Position numbers and translations under genes: made by a program
Assembly (NCBI GenBank): GCA_018242485.1
Contig: JAFEBV010000005.1
Location: 1 to 64,000, forward strand
Origin: Pseudomonadota bacterium
GTDB taxonomy: Bacteria > Pseudomonadota > Gammaproteobacteria > Xanthomonadales > Xanthomonadaceae
DNA length: 64,000 nucleotides
Reading direction: 5' to 3'
Notes under the pieces: generated by a model
What the model saw: only the letters and a program-made list of their open reading frames with translations
Database searches by the model: none
Told to the model about the DNA's origin: nothing
Shown: in pieces, positions 1 to 10,441 of the stretch
Numbering within the stretch: the stretch's first letter is position 1
How the letters are laid out: every line of letters begins with the position of its first letter

Positions 1-126
1 GTGAATGGTGAATGGTGAATGGTGAATGGTGAATGGTGAATGGTGAATGGTGAATGGTGAATGGTGAATGGTGAATGGTGAATGGTGAATGGTGAATGGT
101 GAATGGTGAATGGTGAATCGTGAACC
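1..126. repeat. Heptanucleotide tandem repeat, GTGAATG, about 17 copies
   Basis: Sixteen perfect head-to-tail copies of GTGAATG run from base 1 to 112, followed by two degenerate units (GTGAATC, GTGAACC). The array is cut by the window edge, so its true length is unknown. Period 7 is not a multiple of 3, so it would shift frame in coding DNA; it lies in an intergenic region. Related period-7 arrays occur at 13298-13395, 13655-13745 and 47358-47391. Confidence 0.98.
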
Positions 127-567
127 GTCAGAACTGGGTCAGCCAGCATTATCTGGATCGGACTTTGAATGCTGGAAGCTGGTTTTGGCATCCAGCGTTT
201 ACCCCGCCTCGGCGAAGGTTGGGGTCAATACTCTCAATTGAAGCCTGGACAGACTTGCATCTATCACCGTGATGAGCACCTTCGTGGTCGAGATTCGATG
301 CCTGCGCAACAAACTGGCACCACACTCCCTCACCCGCCGCGCCTGCCGCGCCTGCCGCGCGTCGGCCTCTCCCGGCGGGAGATGCGGATTCTCCCTTCCC
401 CCTTCGGGGGAAGGTGCCCGAAGGGCGGATGAGGGAGTGAACTCAGACCATGGCCTCGTCTTGCATTGAGAGCATTGAGGTTGGAATGGGTCAATTCCGC
501 CGACGACAACCCCCTGCCCAACAGCCACCATGATAGCCTGTCCAGCTGCCCAACCTTCCGCGCAGTC
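127..567. other. Intergenic stretch upstream of yhbY, no convincing gene
   Basis: About 440 bases with no reading frame that resembles a protein family. The only structure I see is a hairpin-rich repeat unit at 393-436, which has a near-identical inverted copy at 15816-15859. The short overlapping frames here on both strands have biased, Arg/Pro-rich compositions typical of out-of-frame GC-rich DNA. Confidence 0.6.
393..436 (+). repeat. Interspersed palindromic repeat, family 1, copy 1
   Basis: A 44-base unit made of two adjacent hairpins: CCCTTCCCCC with GGGGGAAGG, and GCCCGAAGGGC. The same unit is found on the opposite strand at 15816-15859 with one mismatch (GAAGG versus GCAGG). Both copies are intergenic. 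It looks like a REP-type or miniature non-coding repeat. Confidence 0.85.
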
Positions 568-870
568 ATGCCAACCACCCTCACCGCCGCCCAGAATCGT
601 TATCTGCGCTCGCTCGCGCATGCGCTCAAGCCGGTCATCATGGTCGGCGATAAAGGAGTGACTCCAGCGATGTTGGCGGAGTTGGCATCGGCGCTGGAGC
701 ATCACGAATTGCTCAAGGTCAAGCTCGCCGCGCCCGACCGCGAGGAACGCGACGCCTGGGTTGCGGCACTGGTCGAAGCCTCCGGCGCGGCGCTGGTGCA
801 GCGCGTGGGGCATGTCGCGACGGTATTCCGTCCGCGCGCCAAGGATTCCGGGATCGTGCTGCCGCGCTGA
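568..870 (+). CDS. yhbY: YhbY family CRM-domain RNA-binding protein
   Basis: A 100-residue protein that is essentially a single CRM (YhbY) domain. The family binds 50S ribosomal precursors and takes part in large-subunit maturation in the cytoplasm. The GxxG-type loop is visible as VGDKGVT (about residues 27-33), preceded by the usual RxLRSLAHALKP segment. The length matches the family (about 95-105 residues). I chose the ATG at 568 because the upstream in-frame codons encode unrelated sequence. In many proteobacteria yhbY is divergent from rlmE-ftsH; here those genes are not visible and a repeat array lies upstream. It is followed on the same strand by an Mth938-type gene. Confidence 0.93.
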   Translation: MPTTLTAAQNRYLRSLAHALKPVIMVGDKGVTPAMLAELASALEHHELLKVKLAAPDREERDAWVAALVEASGAALVQRVGHVATVFRPRAKDSGIVLPR

Positions 871-897
871 AGCGCCCTGCCCCACGCCCTTCGTCCC

Positions 898-1275
898 ATG
901 CCCTTCGTCCTGAATCGGCCTGATCACGCCTACTTCGTCCGCTCGGTGACGGATACCGCCATCGTCGTCAACGATCGCGCACTCACCCGCAGTTTCTATC
1001 TGTCGCCCGATGCACTGCACGAAAGCTGGCCGCCCAGCGATGCCGCCGCGCTGACACCCGCGGATCTGCTCGACCCGCTCGCGCTGCGCCCGGAAGTACT
1101 GCTGCTCGGCACCGGCCAGCGTCAGGTGTTTCCGTCCGCCGATGTGCTCGCCGCCTGCCTCACGCGCGGCATCGGTATCGAGGTGATGACCAACGCCGCT
1201 GCCGCGCGCACCTTCAGCGTGCTCGCCAGTGAGGGGCGCAAGGTGATTGCCGCGTTTTTGCTTGCGCAGGACTGA
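898..1275 (+). CDS. Mth938-like domain protein (NDUFAF3/DUF498 family)
   Basis: A 125-residue protein of the Mth938/DUF498 family, whose mitochondrial relative NDUFAF3 helps assemble respiratory complex I; the bacterial role is unknown. Family features visible are the hydrophobic LRPEVLLLGTG segment (about residues 64-74), then GIGIEVMTNAAAARTFSVL, and a C-terminal segment with RKVIAAFLL. It lies 27 bases after yhbY on the same strand and may share its transcript. No signal peptide or membrane segment. Family assignment is firm; function is not known. Confidence 0.88.
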   Translation: MPFVLNRPDHAYFVRSVTDTAIVVNDRALTRSFYLSPDALHESWPPSDAAALTPADLLDPLALRPEVLLLGTGQRQVFPSADVLAACLTRGIGIEVMTNAAAARTFSVLASEGRKVIAAFLLAQD

Positions 1276-1368
1276 GATCGCGCCGATTCGAACCGGCGAT
1301 GCGGCACGCCGACCGTGCGCGACGTCGCAGCGTGCGTCGATGCGCGGATAGGCAGGATCCCCTTCTCT

Positions 1369-1398
1369 CCCACAAGGGGGAGAGGGGCTTCGAAGCAG
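1369..1398. repeat. Palindromic repeat / possible terminator between convergent genes
   Basis: CCCCTTCTCTCCC, loop ACAA, GGGGGAGAGGGG forms a long, slightly imperfect hairpin. It lies between the Mth938-type gene and pgi, which converge, so it could terminate both, though no T-run follows. The arm resembles the hairpin at 49711-49760. Confidence 0.6.
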
Positions 1399-1413
1399 AA
1401 GTTTCCGCTGGTC

Positions 1414-3179
<1,766 letters not shown>

Positions 3180-3183
<4 letters not shown>

Positions 3184-4271
3184 GCCCCTCCAGCAGTGGC
3201 AAGGTGACGGGTCTTGTCGGCGATGCGGCCGAGCAGTTCATTCCACGATTTCACGAACGCGGCGGCGCCTTCGACCTGCAAGCGCGCGGCCAGCGCGAGC
3301 ACATCCACGCCGGCCTGCGCGAAGCGCGCCAGCATGGCTTCGCCAGCGGCGGCATCGGCAGCCACTCCGGCATCGGCGTGGCCGTGATCGGCGAAGGCGC
3401 GCAGGGTCTTGTCGGGAATGGTGTCGATGGTGTCGGGCGCGGCCAGCGCCTCGACGTAGAGCACGTCGGAGGCGGCCGGATCCTTGGTGCCGGTGCTGGC
3501 CCACAGCAGGCGCTGCACGCGCCCACCGGCGGCGATGATTTTCTGCATGCGCGCCGATGCCAGCAGGTCGCGGTAGACGCGATGGGTGCGCTGGCCGATG
3601 GCGATGCCGAGCTGGTTCTTCAACTCCGTTGGCACTTGCGCAGCCACGGCCTTGTCCCAGCGGCTGATGAACACCGATGCCACCGAGGCGACGTTCGCAT
3701 CCAGTCCCGCGCCGATGCGCCGCTCGATGCCGCGCAGCCAGGCTTCAGCGGCGGCGAGGTATTGCTCCGCCGAGAACAGCAAGGTGACATTGACCGGCAC
3801 GCCGGCGAAGATCGCTTCCTCGATCGCCGGCACGCCCTCGGGCGTACCCGGAATCTTCACGAACAAATTGGCTCGCCGCGCCTGCGCGTGGATGGCCTTG
3901 GCGGCGGCCACGGTGCCTGCGGTATCCGACGCCAGCAAGGGCGAGACTTCCATCGACACCCAGCCGTCCACGCCACGGGTGCCAGCGTGGGTCGGTGCGA
4001 ACATGTCGGCGGCGCGACGCAGGTCGTCCAGCGCGATGCGGATGAATGCATCCTCGCCCGTGATGCCCTGCGCGGCCAGGGCCACGATGTCCGCGTCGTA
4101 GGCGGCGGTGCCGGCGATGGCCTCGTCGAAAATGGTGGGGTTGGACGTCAGCCCGGTGACGGAAAACCCGGCGATGTAACGCGCCAGAGTGCCGTCGTCG
4201 AGGATCGTGCGGGTGATGTTGTCCAGCCAAAGGCTCTGGCCGAGGTTGTGCAGCGACTGCGTCGCGTTCAT
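3180..4271 (-). CDS. tal: Transaldolase
   Basis: Transfers the dihydroxyacetone unit between sugar phosphates in the non-oxidative pentose phosphate pathway. The 363-residue length fits the longer transaldolase subfamily common in actinobacteria and cyanobacteria rather than the ~317-residue E. coli TalB type. Visible motifs are GLTSNPTIF (residues 40-48) and LFVKIPGT with the likely Schiff-base lysine K139. Its stop codon overlaps the pgi start by four bases. It is preceded by the HAD phosphatase gene with a 27-base gap. Neighbours zwf and pgi place it in a single sugar-phosphate operon. Confidence 0.95.
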
Positions 4272-4298
4272 GCGAACTCCTTGCCGATGAGGTTCATT

Positions 4299-4994
4299 CT
4301 ACTGCGTGCGCGACGGCGCACGGTTCGTCGCGAGCAATTCCTCGACGCCCAGCTTGCGCAGGTCGGCGATGGCTTCGACCACAATGTCGGGTGGAGGTTC
4401 CAGCGCCGCACCCGCGGCCTGTGCGGCGTAGTGGCCTTGCTTGACGAAAACCGTCGTGAGCGCATCGCCCATGCTGCGCTTCATCGCGGCGAGCAATTGC
4501 GGCTTGTCGTCCACCATCGCGTAGTGATTGGCCGGAAAGCGCGCACGCACGGCGTCGAGCGCGCGCTCCTTGTGCACGGTGATCGCCACCCTGCCCTGCA
4601 CCGCATCCCACAGCCCCGCGTGCTGGATCTTGCGCGGCTGGAAGACGATGTCGCCATCGGACAGGATCGCGGTGGTGGCAAAGCTGCTCAGGTGGGCGAT
4701 GGCATCGAGCGCGTCGGGATACAGGTGGTCGGCGAAGGGATAATCGAGCACGAACGACGCCATGTGCAGTAGCGCCGGCGTTTCTTCCAGCGGCCCGCGC
4801 AGGCGTTGCAGGGTTGCCAGATAATCGACGTAGCCCAACTGCATGCGCACGTCTTCGTAGCACTGCCAATACAGTGCACTGCCATCGTTGCCCAGATCGC
4901 GCAGCAGGCGCGCGGCGAGATCGTCCTTGAAGCGGTCGTTGTCGAACAGCGTGTTGTCCACGTCGAGCAGAACGACAAGCCCATCGTTCAGCAC
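4299..4994 (-). CDS. HAD-superfamily hydrolase in the zwf-tal-pgi operon
   Basis: A 231-residue haloacid-dehalogenase-type hydrolase, probably a phosphatase. Motif I is [12 protein letters not shown] near the N-terminus (nucleophile and acid/base Asp), motif II is the segment AILSDGD, and motif IV is MVDDKPQL. I chose the GTG at 4994, which overlaps the end of zwf by seven bases; there is no suitable ATG before motif I. Its place between zwf and tal suggests a sugar-phosphate or phosphogluconate-type substrate, but that is inference from context only; the sequence does not identify the substrate. Confidence 0.88.
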   Translation of the reverse strand: MLNDGLVVLLDVDNTLFDNDRFKDDLAARLLRDLGNDGSALYWQCYEDVRMQLGYVDYLATLQRLRGPLEETPALLHMASFVLDYPFADHLYPDALDAIAHLSSFATTAILSDGDIVFQPRKIQHAGLWDAVQGRVAITVHKERALDAVRARFPANHYAMVDDKPQLLAAMKRSMGDALTTVFVKQGHYAAQAAGAALEPPPDIVVEAIADLRKLGVEELLATNRAPSRTQ

Positions 4995-6409
4995 GGCGCG
5001 TTCTCCTCGGCTTGCGGATCGTGCCAGCCTTCGCGCGCGGTGACGACCTTGGCGGCAGCCACCGGCCCCCACTGCCCCGGCGCATACGGCTGCGGCGGCT
5101 CCAGATGCACACCGCGCACACCGGCCACCGCCGGATCGACCACCCGCCACGCCGCTTCCACCGCATCGTCGCGGGTGAACAGCGCCGCATCGCCGTGGAT
5201 GGCATCGCCGAGCAGGCGCTCGTAGGGCGATTTCTCGCGCGCGATTTGCCGCCGCGCGACCAGTTCCACATTCTCGCCGACCATGTCCTCGCCGATCTTC
5301 TTCACCCGCGTGCCGGCGCTGATCGACACCTCGGGACTGAGCCGGAAACGGAAGTAGTTGGAATCGCGCGCACCGATCTCGTCGAAGATCCCGATCGGCG
5401 GGCGCTTGAGATCCACGAACACCTCGGTGGCAGTGATCGGCAGGTTTTTACCGGCGCGGATGTAGAACGGCACGCCCGCCCAGCGCCAGGTGTCGATGTG
5501 CAGGCGCAACGCCGCGAAGGTTTCCACCTGCGAATCCTTGGCCACCCCCGGCTCGTCGCAGTAGCCGGTGAATTGCCCGCGCACCACCTCGCGCGGATCC
5601 AGTGGACGCATCGCCCGGAACAGGCGCAGCTTTTCTGCGCGCAGCGCCTCCACGTCGCGCCCGGTGGGCGCATCCATCGCCAGCAATGCCACCACCTGCA
5701 ACAGATGGTTCTGCACCACGTCGCGGATCGCGCCCACTTCTTCATAAAAACTGCCGCGCCCCTGCACGCCGAAACTCTCGGCCATGGTGATCTGCACGCT
5801 GTCGATGTAGTTGCGATTCCAGATCGGCTCGAGGAAGGAATTGGCGAAACGGAAATACAGCAGGTTCTGCACCGCCTCCTTGCCCAGATAATGATCGATG
5901 CGAAACACCGACGCCTCGGGAAACACCGCGTGCAAGGTCGCGTTGAGCGCCTGCGCCGAATCGAGGTCGCGGCCAAAGGGTTTTTCCACGATCACCCGCG
6001 CGCCCTTGGCGCATCCGGCCTTGTCCAAACCCTGCACCACGGTGCCGAACAGGCTGGGCGGGATGGCGAGGTAATGGATCGGCCGCTGTGCATCGCCCAG
6101 CGTCTGCCGCAGTTTGGCGAACGTCGCCGGATCGGCATAATCGCCATCGATGTAGCGCAATAGCGACGACAGTTTCGCGAAGGCGTCGGGGTCGAGCGTG
6201 TCGTGCTTCTCGATGCCGTCGCGAGCCCGCTCGCGCAGGCGCTCCACGTCCCAGCCGGCGTGCGCCACGCCGATGATGGGGATGTTCAAGCCATCGCGCC
6301 GCACCATCGCCTGCAACGCGGGGAAGATCTTCTTCCACGCCAGATCGCCGGTAGCGCCGAAGAACACGAAGGCATCGGACATCCGGGTTGCGTTGCCATT
6401 GATCGTCAT
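4988..6409 (-). CDS. zwf: Glucose-6-phosphate 1-dehydrogenase
   Basis: Catalyses the first step of the oxidative pentose phosphate and Entner-Doudoroff routes, giving 6-phosphogluconolactone. The 473-residue protein has the dinucleotide-binding GATGDLA (residues 18-24), EKPFGRD (142-148) and the substrate-binding RIDHYLGKE (170-178) containing the catalytic His. The ATG at 6409 is supported by GGAGG seven bases upstream; a second ATG nine codons later is less well placed. It is the promoter-proximal gene of the operon. No pgl or gnd gene is seen in the window. The upstream intergenic DNA is rich in hairpins. Confidence 0.97.
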   Translation of the reverse strand: MTINGNATRMSDAFVFFGATGDLAWKKIFPALQAMVRRDGLNIPIIGVAHAGWDVERLRERARDGIEKHDTLDPDAFAKLSSLLRYIDGDYADPATFAKLRQTLGDAQRPIHYLAIPPSLFGTVVQGLDKAGCAKGARVIVEKPFGRDLDSAQALNATLHAVFPEASVFRIDHYLGKEAVQNLLYFRFANSFLEPIWNRNYIDSVQITMAESFGVQGRGSFYEEVGAIRDVVQNHLLQVVALLAMDAPTGRDVEALRAEKLRLFRAMRPLDPREVVRGQFTGYCDEPGVAKDSQVETFAALRLHIDTWRWAGVPFYIRAGKNLPITATEVFVDLKRPPIGIFDEIGARDSNYFRFRLSPEVSISAGTRVKKIGEDMVGENVELVARRQIAREKSPYERLLGDAIHGDAALFTRDDAVEAAWRVVDPAVAGVRGVHLEPPQPYAPGQWGPVAAAKVVTAREGWHDPQAEENAPC

Positions 6410-6866
6410 TTCTCGCCTCCGCGCGATCGCACCGTCCGCATCCTCGTAATACGCACATCCGTGGCTCTTGGCAGGCTGTTAAGAAACAGACTGCTGGTGC
6501 GATCCAAGGAAGGATCGCTCACTGATCAAATACGCAAGCGATTGATCTGTGGAGCCGAGTCCGGACATGTGCCGGGCTCGGCGAGTTGAGAAAGTGCAGA
6601 GCCTGCCCCCGCGAAGGCGGGGGAAAGCACTTTCTCAACACTCTGCTAGGGTAACAGCGTGTGCGTTACGCGCGGGCACAGCCGAAGCGACACTGCGCAA
6701 ACCGATGCCACCCATCAAGCCCAGCGTCTGCCATGGGCGGCGTGATTTACAATTCGGCAACCTGTCAGCAAGCGCGACCATGCGTCGCCGAACATCGCGC
6801 CGCGATGACGCAGTTTGTTTTTCCGCAAGCAACCCAAGATCCCGCCAGCTCTCCACGACGCCCGCC
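6410..6866. other. Divergent intergenic region between zwf and the thioredoxin-TPR gene
   Basis: About 457 bases without a supported gene. Bases 6476-6640 hold four consecutive hairpins, listed separately. Closer to the rightward gene, TACAAT at 6748-6753 is a possible -10 hexamer, with no clear -35, giving a leader of about 105 bases if used. Confidence 0.6.
6476..6640. repeat. Cluster of four consecutive hairpins
   Basis: In order: CTGTT-AAGA-AACAG (6476-6489); GCGATCC-AAGGAA-GGATCGC (6499-6518); an 11-base stem starting GCCGAGTCCGG and closing on CCGGGCTCGGC around loop ACATGT (about 6554-6582); and a nested palindrome with outer arms GTTGAGAAAGTGC (6585-6597) and GCACTTTCTCAAC (6627-6639) enclosing CCCCC-GCGAAGGC-GGGGG. 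None is followed by a T-run, so simple terminator function is not evident. Confidence 0.85.
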
Positions 6867-7733
6867 ATGACCGCCAACGCCAACGCCTTCGACGCCACCG
6901 TCGCCGAGTTCGAAACGTCCGTCCTGCAAGGCTCGCTGACGACGCCCGTACTGATCGATTTCTGGGCGTCGTGGTGCGGCCCGTGCAAGAGCCTCGGGCC
7001 GATCCTGGAAAAACTCGCCAGCGAGTACAACGGCGCCTTCCGGCTTGCCAAGGTGGACGTGGACAAGGAACAGGAACTGGGCGCGGCGTTCCAGATCCGC
7101 TCGATACCCACGGTCATCCTCGTCAAGGGTGGGCAGCCGGTGGACGGCTTTCAGGGTGCGCTGCCAGAAGGCCAGTTGCGGCAGTTTCTCAAGCAACACG
7201 GCATCGAGCCGGCCGCAGTTGCAGAGCCGGAATCGGTGGAAGTCCCCGCCGTTGCTCCGGCCGATCCGCATGCCGAGGTCGTGCGCCTGCGCGCGGCGCT
7301 TGCCGCCGAGCCGATCCAGGACGCACTCAAGCTCGATCTCGCTCTGGCCCTGCTCAAGACCGGCGCAACCCACGAAGTCGAACAGATCCTCGACGCCCTG
7401 CCCGCGAATCTGGCCACCGACGACCGTTCCTTGCGCGCTCGTGCGCACCTGCGCCTTGCCGCGGCCTTGTTGGATGCGCCGCCGACGCAGGTTCTGGAAG
7501 CGGCCATCGCCGCCGATCCCGATGACCTGCGCGCGCGCCACTTGCTCGGCGTCCACCATCTGCTGGAAGGCCGTCCCGCCGCCGGCCTCGAACAGTTCAT
7601 CGAAATGCTCCGCCGCAACCGCGGCTATGCGGACGGCCTGCCGCGACGCGCGTTGATCGATGCCTTCTGTGTGGTCGAGGATACCGACCTGGTCGGCGCC
7701 TACCGCCGCAAGATGTCCGCGTTGCTGTTCTGA
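6867..7733 (+). CDS. ybbN: Thioredoxin-domain co-chaperone with TPR tail (YbbN/CnoX type)
   Basis: A 288-residue protein with an N-terminal thioredoxin domain (residues about 1-110; active site WASWCGPCK) and a C-terminal alpha-helical TPR-like part ending in the RRKMSALLF type tail typical of YbbN. The family (CnoX in E. coli) is a cytoplasmic chaperedoxin that protects proteins from oxidation and hands them to GroEL. Unlike E. coli YbbN, which has lost one active-site Cys, this protein keeps the full WCGPC, so it may also have disulfide-reductase activity (inference). The ATG at 6867 starts right at the thioredoxin domain; longer in-frame extensions look like non-coding DNA. Confidence 0.92.
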   Translation: MTANANAFDATVAEFETSVLQGSLTTPVLIDFWASWCGPCKSLGPILEKLASEYNGAFRLAKVDVDKEQELGAAFQIRSIPTVILVKGGQPVDGFQGALPEGQLRQFLKQHGIEPAAVAEPESVEVPAVAPADPHAEVVRLRAALAAEPIQDALKLDLALALLKTGATHEVEQILDALPANLATDDRSLRARAHLRLAAALLDAPPTQVLEAAIAADPDDLRARHLLGVHHLLEGRPAAGLEQFIEMLRRNRGYADGLPRRALIDAFCVVEDTDLVGAYRRKMSALLF

Positions 7734-7912
7734 TCGGTCGCGTGCGTCGCGTCGGAAGCGAATAAGGCCGATCGGCCACGACGACTATCTGACGCGGACT
7801 GGCCCACCACGAACCTGAACGAATTCCGGTTACGCACAACGGCCGCCGTCAACCGGGTGGCTGTCGGGTGCGTTCGCCCGTGCAGACGCTGTCGGGCCGG
7901 CCCGACCTGCCG

Positions 7913-7918
7913 TATGCT
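7913..7918 (+). promoter_or_regulatory. Candidate -10 element upstream of kinase 1
   Basis: TATGCT lies 17 bases before the ATG of the first kinase, inside a 12-base block CCTGCCGTATGCT-like that is repeated upstream of the second kinase (TATGCT at 10415-10420). Weak -35-like CTGTCG stands 18 bases upstream. The conservation of the block between the two paralogues supports a real promoter element. Confidence 0.45.
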
Positions 7919-7935
7919 CACGGAGGCAACCCGCG

Positions 7936-10344
7936 ATGGACCGACCCGCCGACCCCATGCCCTCGTCCACGAATCCACCATCGAACCCCTCCGATCCGCG
8001 CGCGACGGTGGTACACGCCACCGGCACCAACGAGGCGCTGCCGGACATTCCTGGCTACCGGGTGGAGCGCAAACTTGGCCAGGGTGGCATGGCCACGGTG
8101 TACATGGCCACGCAAGTCGCGCTCGACCGGCCAGTCAGCATCAAGGTGATGGAGCACGAGGCGTTGGCGGACGAGACCAGCATGCAGCGCTTCGAGAACG
8201 AGGCGCGCACCATCGCCAAACTCAGTCATCCGAACATCGTGGCCATCCACGAGATCGGCCGCACCGCCGACGGGCGCCTGTACTACTCGATGCCTTACCT
8301 GCCCAACGGCGATCTGGCCGCGCACGACCTCGGCCACGACGAAATGCGCATCGCCGAAGTGGTGGGCACCCTGCTTTCGGCGCTCGACTACGCGCACACC
8401 CGCGGCGTCGTGCACCGCGACGTCAAACAAGAGAACGTGCTGTTCGACGCCGACAACCGCCCGCTGCTGGCGGATTTCGGCATCGCCATGTCGCGCAACG
8501 ACGACGTGCGCATCACCACCGCCGGCTTCGCGGTCGGCAGTTCCGGCTACATGGCGCCCGAGCAGGCGCGCGGCGATGCGGTGGATGGCCGTGCCGACCT
8601 GTACAGCGTCGGCGTGCTGACCTACGAACTGCTCACCGGACAACTGCCTTTCCGTTCCACCGACGCCTTCGCGCTGGCGCTGATGCACGCGCAGAAAGAG
8701 ATCCCGCGCCTGCCGCCGGCGAAGAAGCACTGGCAGGCGTTCGTGGACAAGGCGATGGCCAAGGAGCCGGCGCAGCGCTACGCCAATGCCAAGGAAATGC
8801 TCTCCGCGCTGGAGCGCTCCGCGCATCGCAGCGGCAGGCAGATCTCGCAGCGCATCCTGCACCCCATCGATCCGAATGCGCCACGATCCGGCGGCAAGAA
8901 ACTGGCGGTGCTCGGCTTGCTCGGTGCGGTCGCCGTGGCTGGTGTGGTGCAGTGGCGGCGCACACATCCTCAGGAGTCCGTAGCGCCCGCCCCGACGACC
9001 AGCGCCGTCATGGCTAGCCCGGCATCGCCCGCGGTCGCGCCTGCCGCCAGCCCGGCGGCGGCCCCGATCCAATCTCCAGTCGCACACCTGTCCGCACCGG
9101 CCACCCCGCCCGCCAACGGCGCCGCGGACATGATCGCCAAGGCGCGCGGCGCGCTGGCGAAGGGCAACCTCACCCCGCCGACCGACGGCAACGCGCTGGA
9201 CGCCACCATCGCGGCTTGGAGCCTCGCGCCCAATGCACCCGACGGCCGCAAGCTCGTCGCCGACATGCTCAAGGTGATGTCCGACCATCAGGTACGCGCG
9301 ATCGGCGAGCGCCGCGATGCGCGCGCGGTCGACCTGGGCAAGCAGGCCGAGGCGCTGGACACGGCGACCGTCGGCACGGCTTCGCCGGCGTGGAAGTCAT
9401 TGCGCAATGCAACCACGAAAGCGTTGCTGATGCGTGCGCAGAAAGACGAATCCACACCTTCGGCGATGGCACAGACGCGCGAGTTGGCCAATCAACTCGC
9501 CATCCCGCTGCCGAACGCCGCGCCGCCCCCGCCGGCGGTCGCCAACGTGCCGACACCTCCCGCACCCAAGCCCATGGTTCCACGCCTGGCACCGGGCGCC
9601 ACCTTCACTCCACCACCGCAGTTGCCGCCACCCATGGCGGCAGTCAAGCCCGGATCCCAAATCGAAAAGGGCTTTGTGCAAATGCGCGATCCGTCCGGCG
9701 CCCTCCTGCCCGCCGCGGTCGCCCGCCTGCCGGTGACCCGCCACGAATACCTCGACTTCGCCCTCGCCACCCACCGCTCGCCCACACCTTGCAGTGCGTA
9801 TGAAAAGGCGCAGATCCTCGAGCGCCCGGCAGAGCGTGAGCCGCGTGCGGAAGGTCGGTTCAATCGCTTCGGCCGTGCCCAGCCACCGCGCCCACCCAAG
9901 CGACTGGGCGACAACTTCGAGGCGGACAATTCGCGGACGTGGCTGAACCCGGGCATCCCGCAGACCAGCGACCACCCCGTCGTCTGCGTGAGCTGGCCGG
10001 ACGCACAGGCGTATGCCGCCTGGCTGGGCAAGCGCACCAATCGCCATTACCGCCTGCCGACCAATACCGAATGGGCGATCATTTCGGCATCCGGCGGCGA
10101 TGTGAGCGCTGCCGGCGGCACCATCGATGCGAACGCCGGCGCAGCCAGTTCGACCGGTCTGCACAGCGTGGAAGGCAACGTATCGTCGTGGCTGCAAAAT
10201 TGCGCCGCCAACAACTGCAACTGGCACGCCATCGTGGGGAGATCCTGGCGCAACCAATCCACCGAACCCCGCATACCCGCGCGCAAGGCCGACCGTGGCT
10301 ACGACGACGTGGGTTTCCGCCTCGTGCAGCAACTCGAGCCGTAG
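7936..10344 (+). CDS. Transmembrane Ser/Thr protein kinase with C-terminal FGE/SUMF1-like domain, paralogue 1
   Basis: An 802-residue eukaryotic-type kinase. The cytoplasmic kinase domain (about residues 40-300) has the Gly-rich loop LGQGGMATV, ATP lysine K70, catalytic HRDVKQEN (160-167), DFG (180-182) and APE (207-209), so it should be active. A single TM segment is near residues 322-338, followed by a Pro/Ala-rich linker. The C-terminal ~190 residues resemble formylglycine-generating-enzyme/sulfatase-modifying domains: VTRHEYLDF, VVCVSWPDAQAYAAWL, YRLPTNTEW, EGNVSSWLQNC, GYDDVGFRLV. This would be an exported sensor or enzyme domain. GGAGG lies nine bases before the ATG. It is followed by a close paralogue and DUF502, probably one transcriptional region. 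Confidence 0.93.
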   Translation: MDRPADPMPSSTNPPSNPSDPRATVVHATGTNEALPDIPGYRVERKLGQGGMATVYMATQVALDRPVSIKVMEHEALADETSMQRFENEARTIAKLSHPNIVAIHEIGRTADGRLYYSMPYLPNGDLAAHDLGHDEMRIAEVVGTLLSALDYAHTRGVVHRDVKQENVLFDADNRPLLADFGIAMSRNDDVRITTAGFAVGSSGYMAPEQARGDAVDGRADLYSVGVLTYELLTGQLPFRSTDAFALALMHAQKEIPRLPPAKKHWQAFVDKAMAKEPAQRYANAKEMLSALERSAHRSGRQISQRILHPIDPNAPRSGGKKLAVLGLLGAVAVAGVVQWRRTHPQESVAPAPTTSAVMASPASPAVAPAASPAAAPIQSPVAHLSAPATPPANGAADMIAKARGALAKGNLTPPTDGNALDATIAAWSLAPNAPDGRKLVADMLKVMSDHQVRAIGERRDARAVDLGKQAEALDTATVGTASPAWKSLRNATTKALLMRAQKDESTPSAMAQTRELANQLAIPLPNAAPPPPAVANVPTPPAPKPMVPRLAPGATFTPPPQLPPPMAAVKPGSQIEKGFVQMRDPSGALLPAAVARLPVTRHEYLDFALATHRSPTPCSAYEKAQILERPAEREPRAEGRFNRFGRAQPPRPPKRLGDNFEADNSRTWLNPGIPQTSDHPVVCVSWPDAQAYAAWLGKRTNRHYRLPTNTEWAIISASGGDVSAAGGTIDANAGAASSTGLHSVEGNVSSWLQNCAANNCNWHAIVGRSWRNQSTEPRIPARKADRGYDDVGFRLVQQLEP

Positions 10345-10414
10345 GCTCGAACTTCAACTTTCATCAGTCCGCACGACGGTAGCGGCCCGGCTTCCTGCCG
10401 GTCGCCGCCTGCCG

Positions 10415-10420
10415 TATGCT
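10415..10420 (+). promoter_or_regulatory. Candidate -10 element upstream of kinase 2
   Basis: TATGCT 21 bases before the chosen ATG, preceded by GCCTGCCG, the same context as at 7905-7918 before the paralogous kinase. A CTTCCT hexamer lies 18 bases upstream of it. Confidence 0.4.
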
Positions 10421-10441
10421 GCGGCGAACCAGACCGCGCCG

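Noticed and set aside
1..126. CRISPR array
   Set aside because: Units are 7 bases with no spacers and there are no cas genes; this is a simple tandem repeat.
1275..1300. tRNA T-arm-like sequence (reverse strand GGTTCGAATC)
   Set aside because: The flanking bases do not form a proper 5-bp T stem with a 7-base loop, and no acceptor or anticodon arm is found nearby.
10345..10441. Terminator between the two kinases
   Set aside because: No hairpin with a T-rich tail is visible; only the repeated TATGCT block.
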